Below are positions 63,720 to 64,000 of a stretch of DNA of 64,000 nucleotides, piece after piece. Location: contig NZ_OBEK01000002.1 of assembly GCF_900215625.1 (NCBI RefSeq), positions 1 through 64,000 of the forward strand, written 5' to 3'. The stretch's first letter is position 1. Every line of letters begins with the position of its first letter. The DNA comes from Terribacillus aidingensis. Its GTDB lineage: Bacteria > Bacillota > Bacilli > Bacillales > Amphibacillaceae. Under the pieces are notes generated by a model. It was not told where the DNA came from and did not search any database. It was given only the letters and a program-made list of their open reading frames with translations. A program made the position numbers and the translations under genes.

Positions 63720-64000
63720 GTGAAAAGTACAAGGCAGGATGCATGGACTGACAAAGAAGATGTGCTATTAGCAAATACAGTGCTGGATTATATTCAGGAA
63801 GGTAAAACACAGCTGGATGCATTTCGGGATGTTGCGGTGAAGCTTAACCGGACGGGTGCAGCTTGCGGCTTTCGTTGGAATGCCTCACTTCGGCAATATT
63901 ATCAAACTGATATTGAGATAGCCAAACAAAATAGGAAGCAGCAAAGTGCAGAACCAACGCCAGAGGCTGCCCCGAAGAAGGCAGGAAAGGATTCTGTCAG
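63720..64000 (+). CDS. rsfA: RsfA-family sporulation transcription regulator, truncated by window end
   Basis: The first 93 codons are in the window. GTG 63720 follows GAGGGGGGAAG. MKSTRQDAWTDKEDVLLANTVLDYI ... LNRTGAACGFRWNASLRQYY is the Myb/SANT-like DNA-binding domain of RsfA/YlbO, and a low-complexity Lys/Pro/Ala linker begins at residue 75. B. subtilis RsfA is a forespore sigma-F-regulon modulator. The rest of the protein continues outside. Confidence 0.85.
   Translation, partial: MKSTRQDAWTDKEDVLLANTVLDYIQEGKTQLDAFRDVAVKLNRTGAACGFRWNASLRQYYQTDIEIAKQNRKQQSAEPTPEAAPKKAGKDSV

Overview
The window looks like chromosomal backbone of a low-to-moderate-GC, spore-forming, halotolerant Bacillaceae (Terribacillus, Oceanobacillus or a relative; the genus cannot be fixed from sequence reading alone). 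Gene order follows Bacillus subtilis over long stretches: patA-ykyB-ykuE-darB(ykuL)-dapH-dapL-ykuT-ykuU-ykuV, then ktrC-rnjA-rpoY-ykrA-def-ykyA-pdhABCD, then speA-yktA-yktB-suhB-ylaF-ylaI-ylaL-ylaN-ftsW-pyc-ctaA-ctaB, and finally ylbC-D-E-F-G-rsmD-coaD-ylbJ-ylbL-ylbM-ylbN-rpmF-rsfA. Sporulation genes (a YjcZ-type peptide, a Spo0E-like phosphatase, YlbJ, RsfA, a collagen-like surface protein) mark a spore former. Translation often starts at TTG or GTG behind strong Shine-Dalgarno sites.

1-11 kb: the 3' end of a collagen-like surface protein, an M3 oligopeptidase, a decayed ABC-transporter ATPase, a di/tripeptide symporter, a TPP riboswitch with the thiamine transporter thiT, a YflT stress protein behind a sigma-B-type promoter, a decayed flavin disulfide reductase, YwpF, a KtrB/KtrD potassium channel subunit, a YjcZ peptide, a Spo0E-like protein and patA. 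11-20 kb: FbpB-like peptide, YkyB, YkuE, hemolysin III homologue, DarB, the acetylase branch of lysine/diaminopimelate synthesis (dapH, dapL, with patA nearby), MscS, a two-cysteine peroxiredoxin with a thioredoxin-fold partner, and a trans-editing protein for mischarged tRNA-Ala.

20-31 kb: a heterodimeric ABC exporter with one degenerate ATP site, a cytochrome bd/CIO-type oxidase, KtrC, a pyruvate oxidase, and rpoY-rnjA preceded by an unannotated 33-residue ORF. 31-41 kb: HAD phosphatase, peptide deformylase, lipoprotein YkyA, the pyruvate dehydrogenase operon with a possible 28-codon leader ORF ending 2 nt before pdhA, a stretch of gene debris, and a BCCT osmolyte transporter. 41-64 kb: a lipoprotein deacetylase, SpeA, small conserved genes, ftsW overlapping pyc, divergent ctaA/ctaB without the usual ctaCDEFG block, and the ylb cluster ending with rpmF and a truncated RsfA-type regulator.

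Themes that link the genes are: pyruvate use (pyruvate oxidase, PDH, pyruvate carboxylase); c-di-AMP-responsive functions (KtrC, KtrD, DarB, Pyc); osmotic and envelope control (BCCT, MscS, FtsW, DAP synthesis); and RNA/translation housekeeping (RNase J1, RpoY, Def, AlaX, RsmD, TmcAL, L32). I saw no phage, IS element, CRISPR array, rRNA or tRNA. I found no convincing new multi-gene system. The most novel candidates are the two small leader ORFs (before pdhA and before rpoY-rnjA), a small ORF before rsmD, and a dispersed family of long two-tier hairpin terminators.
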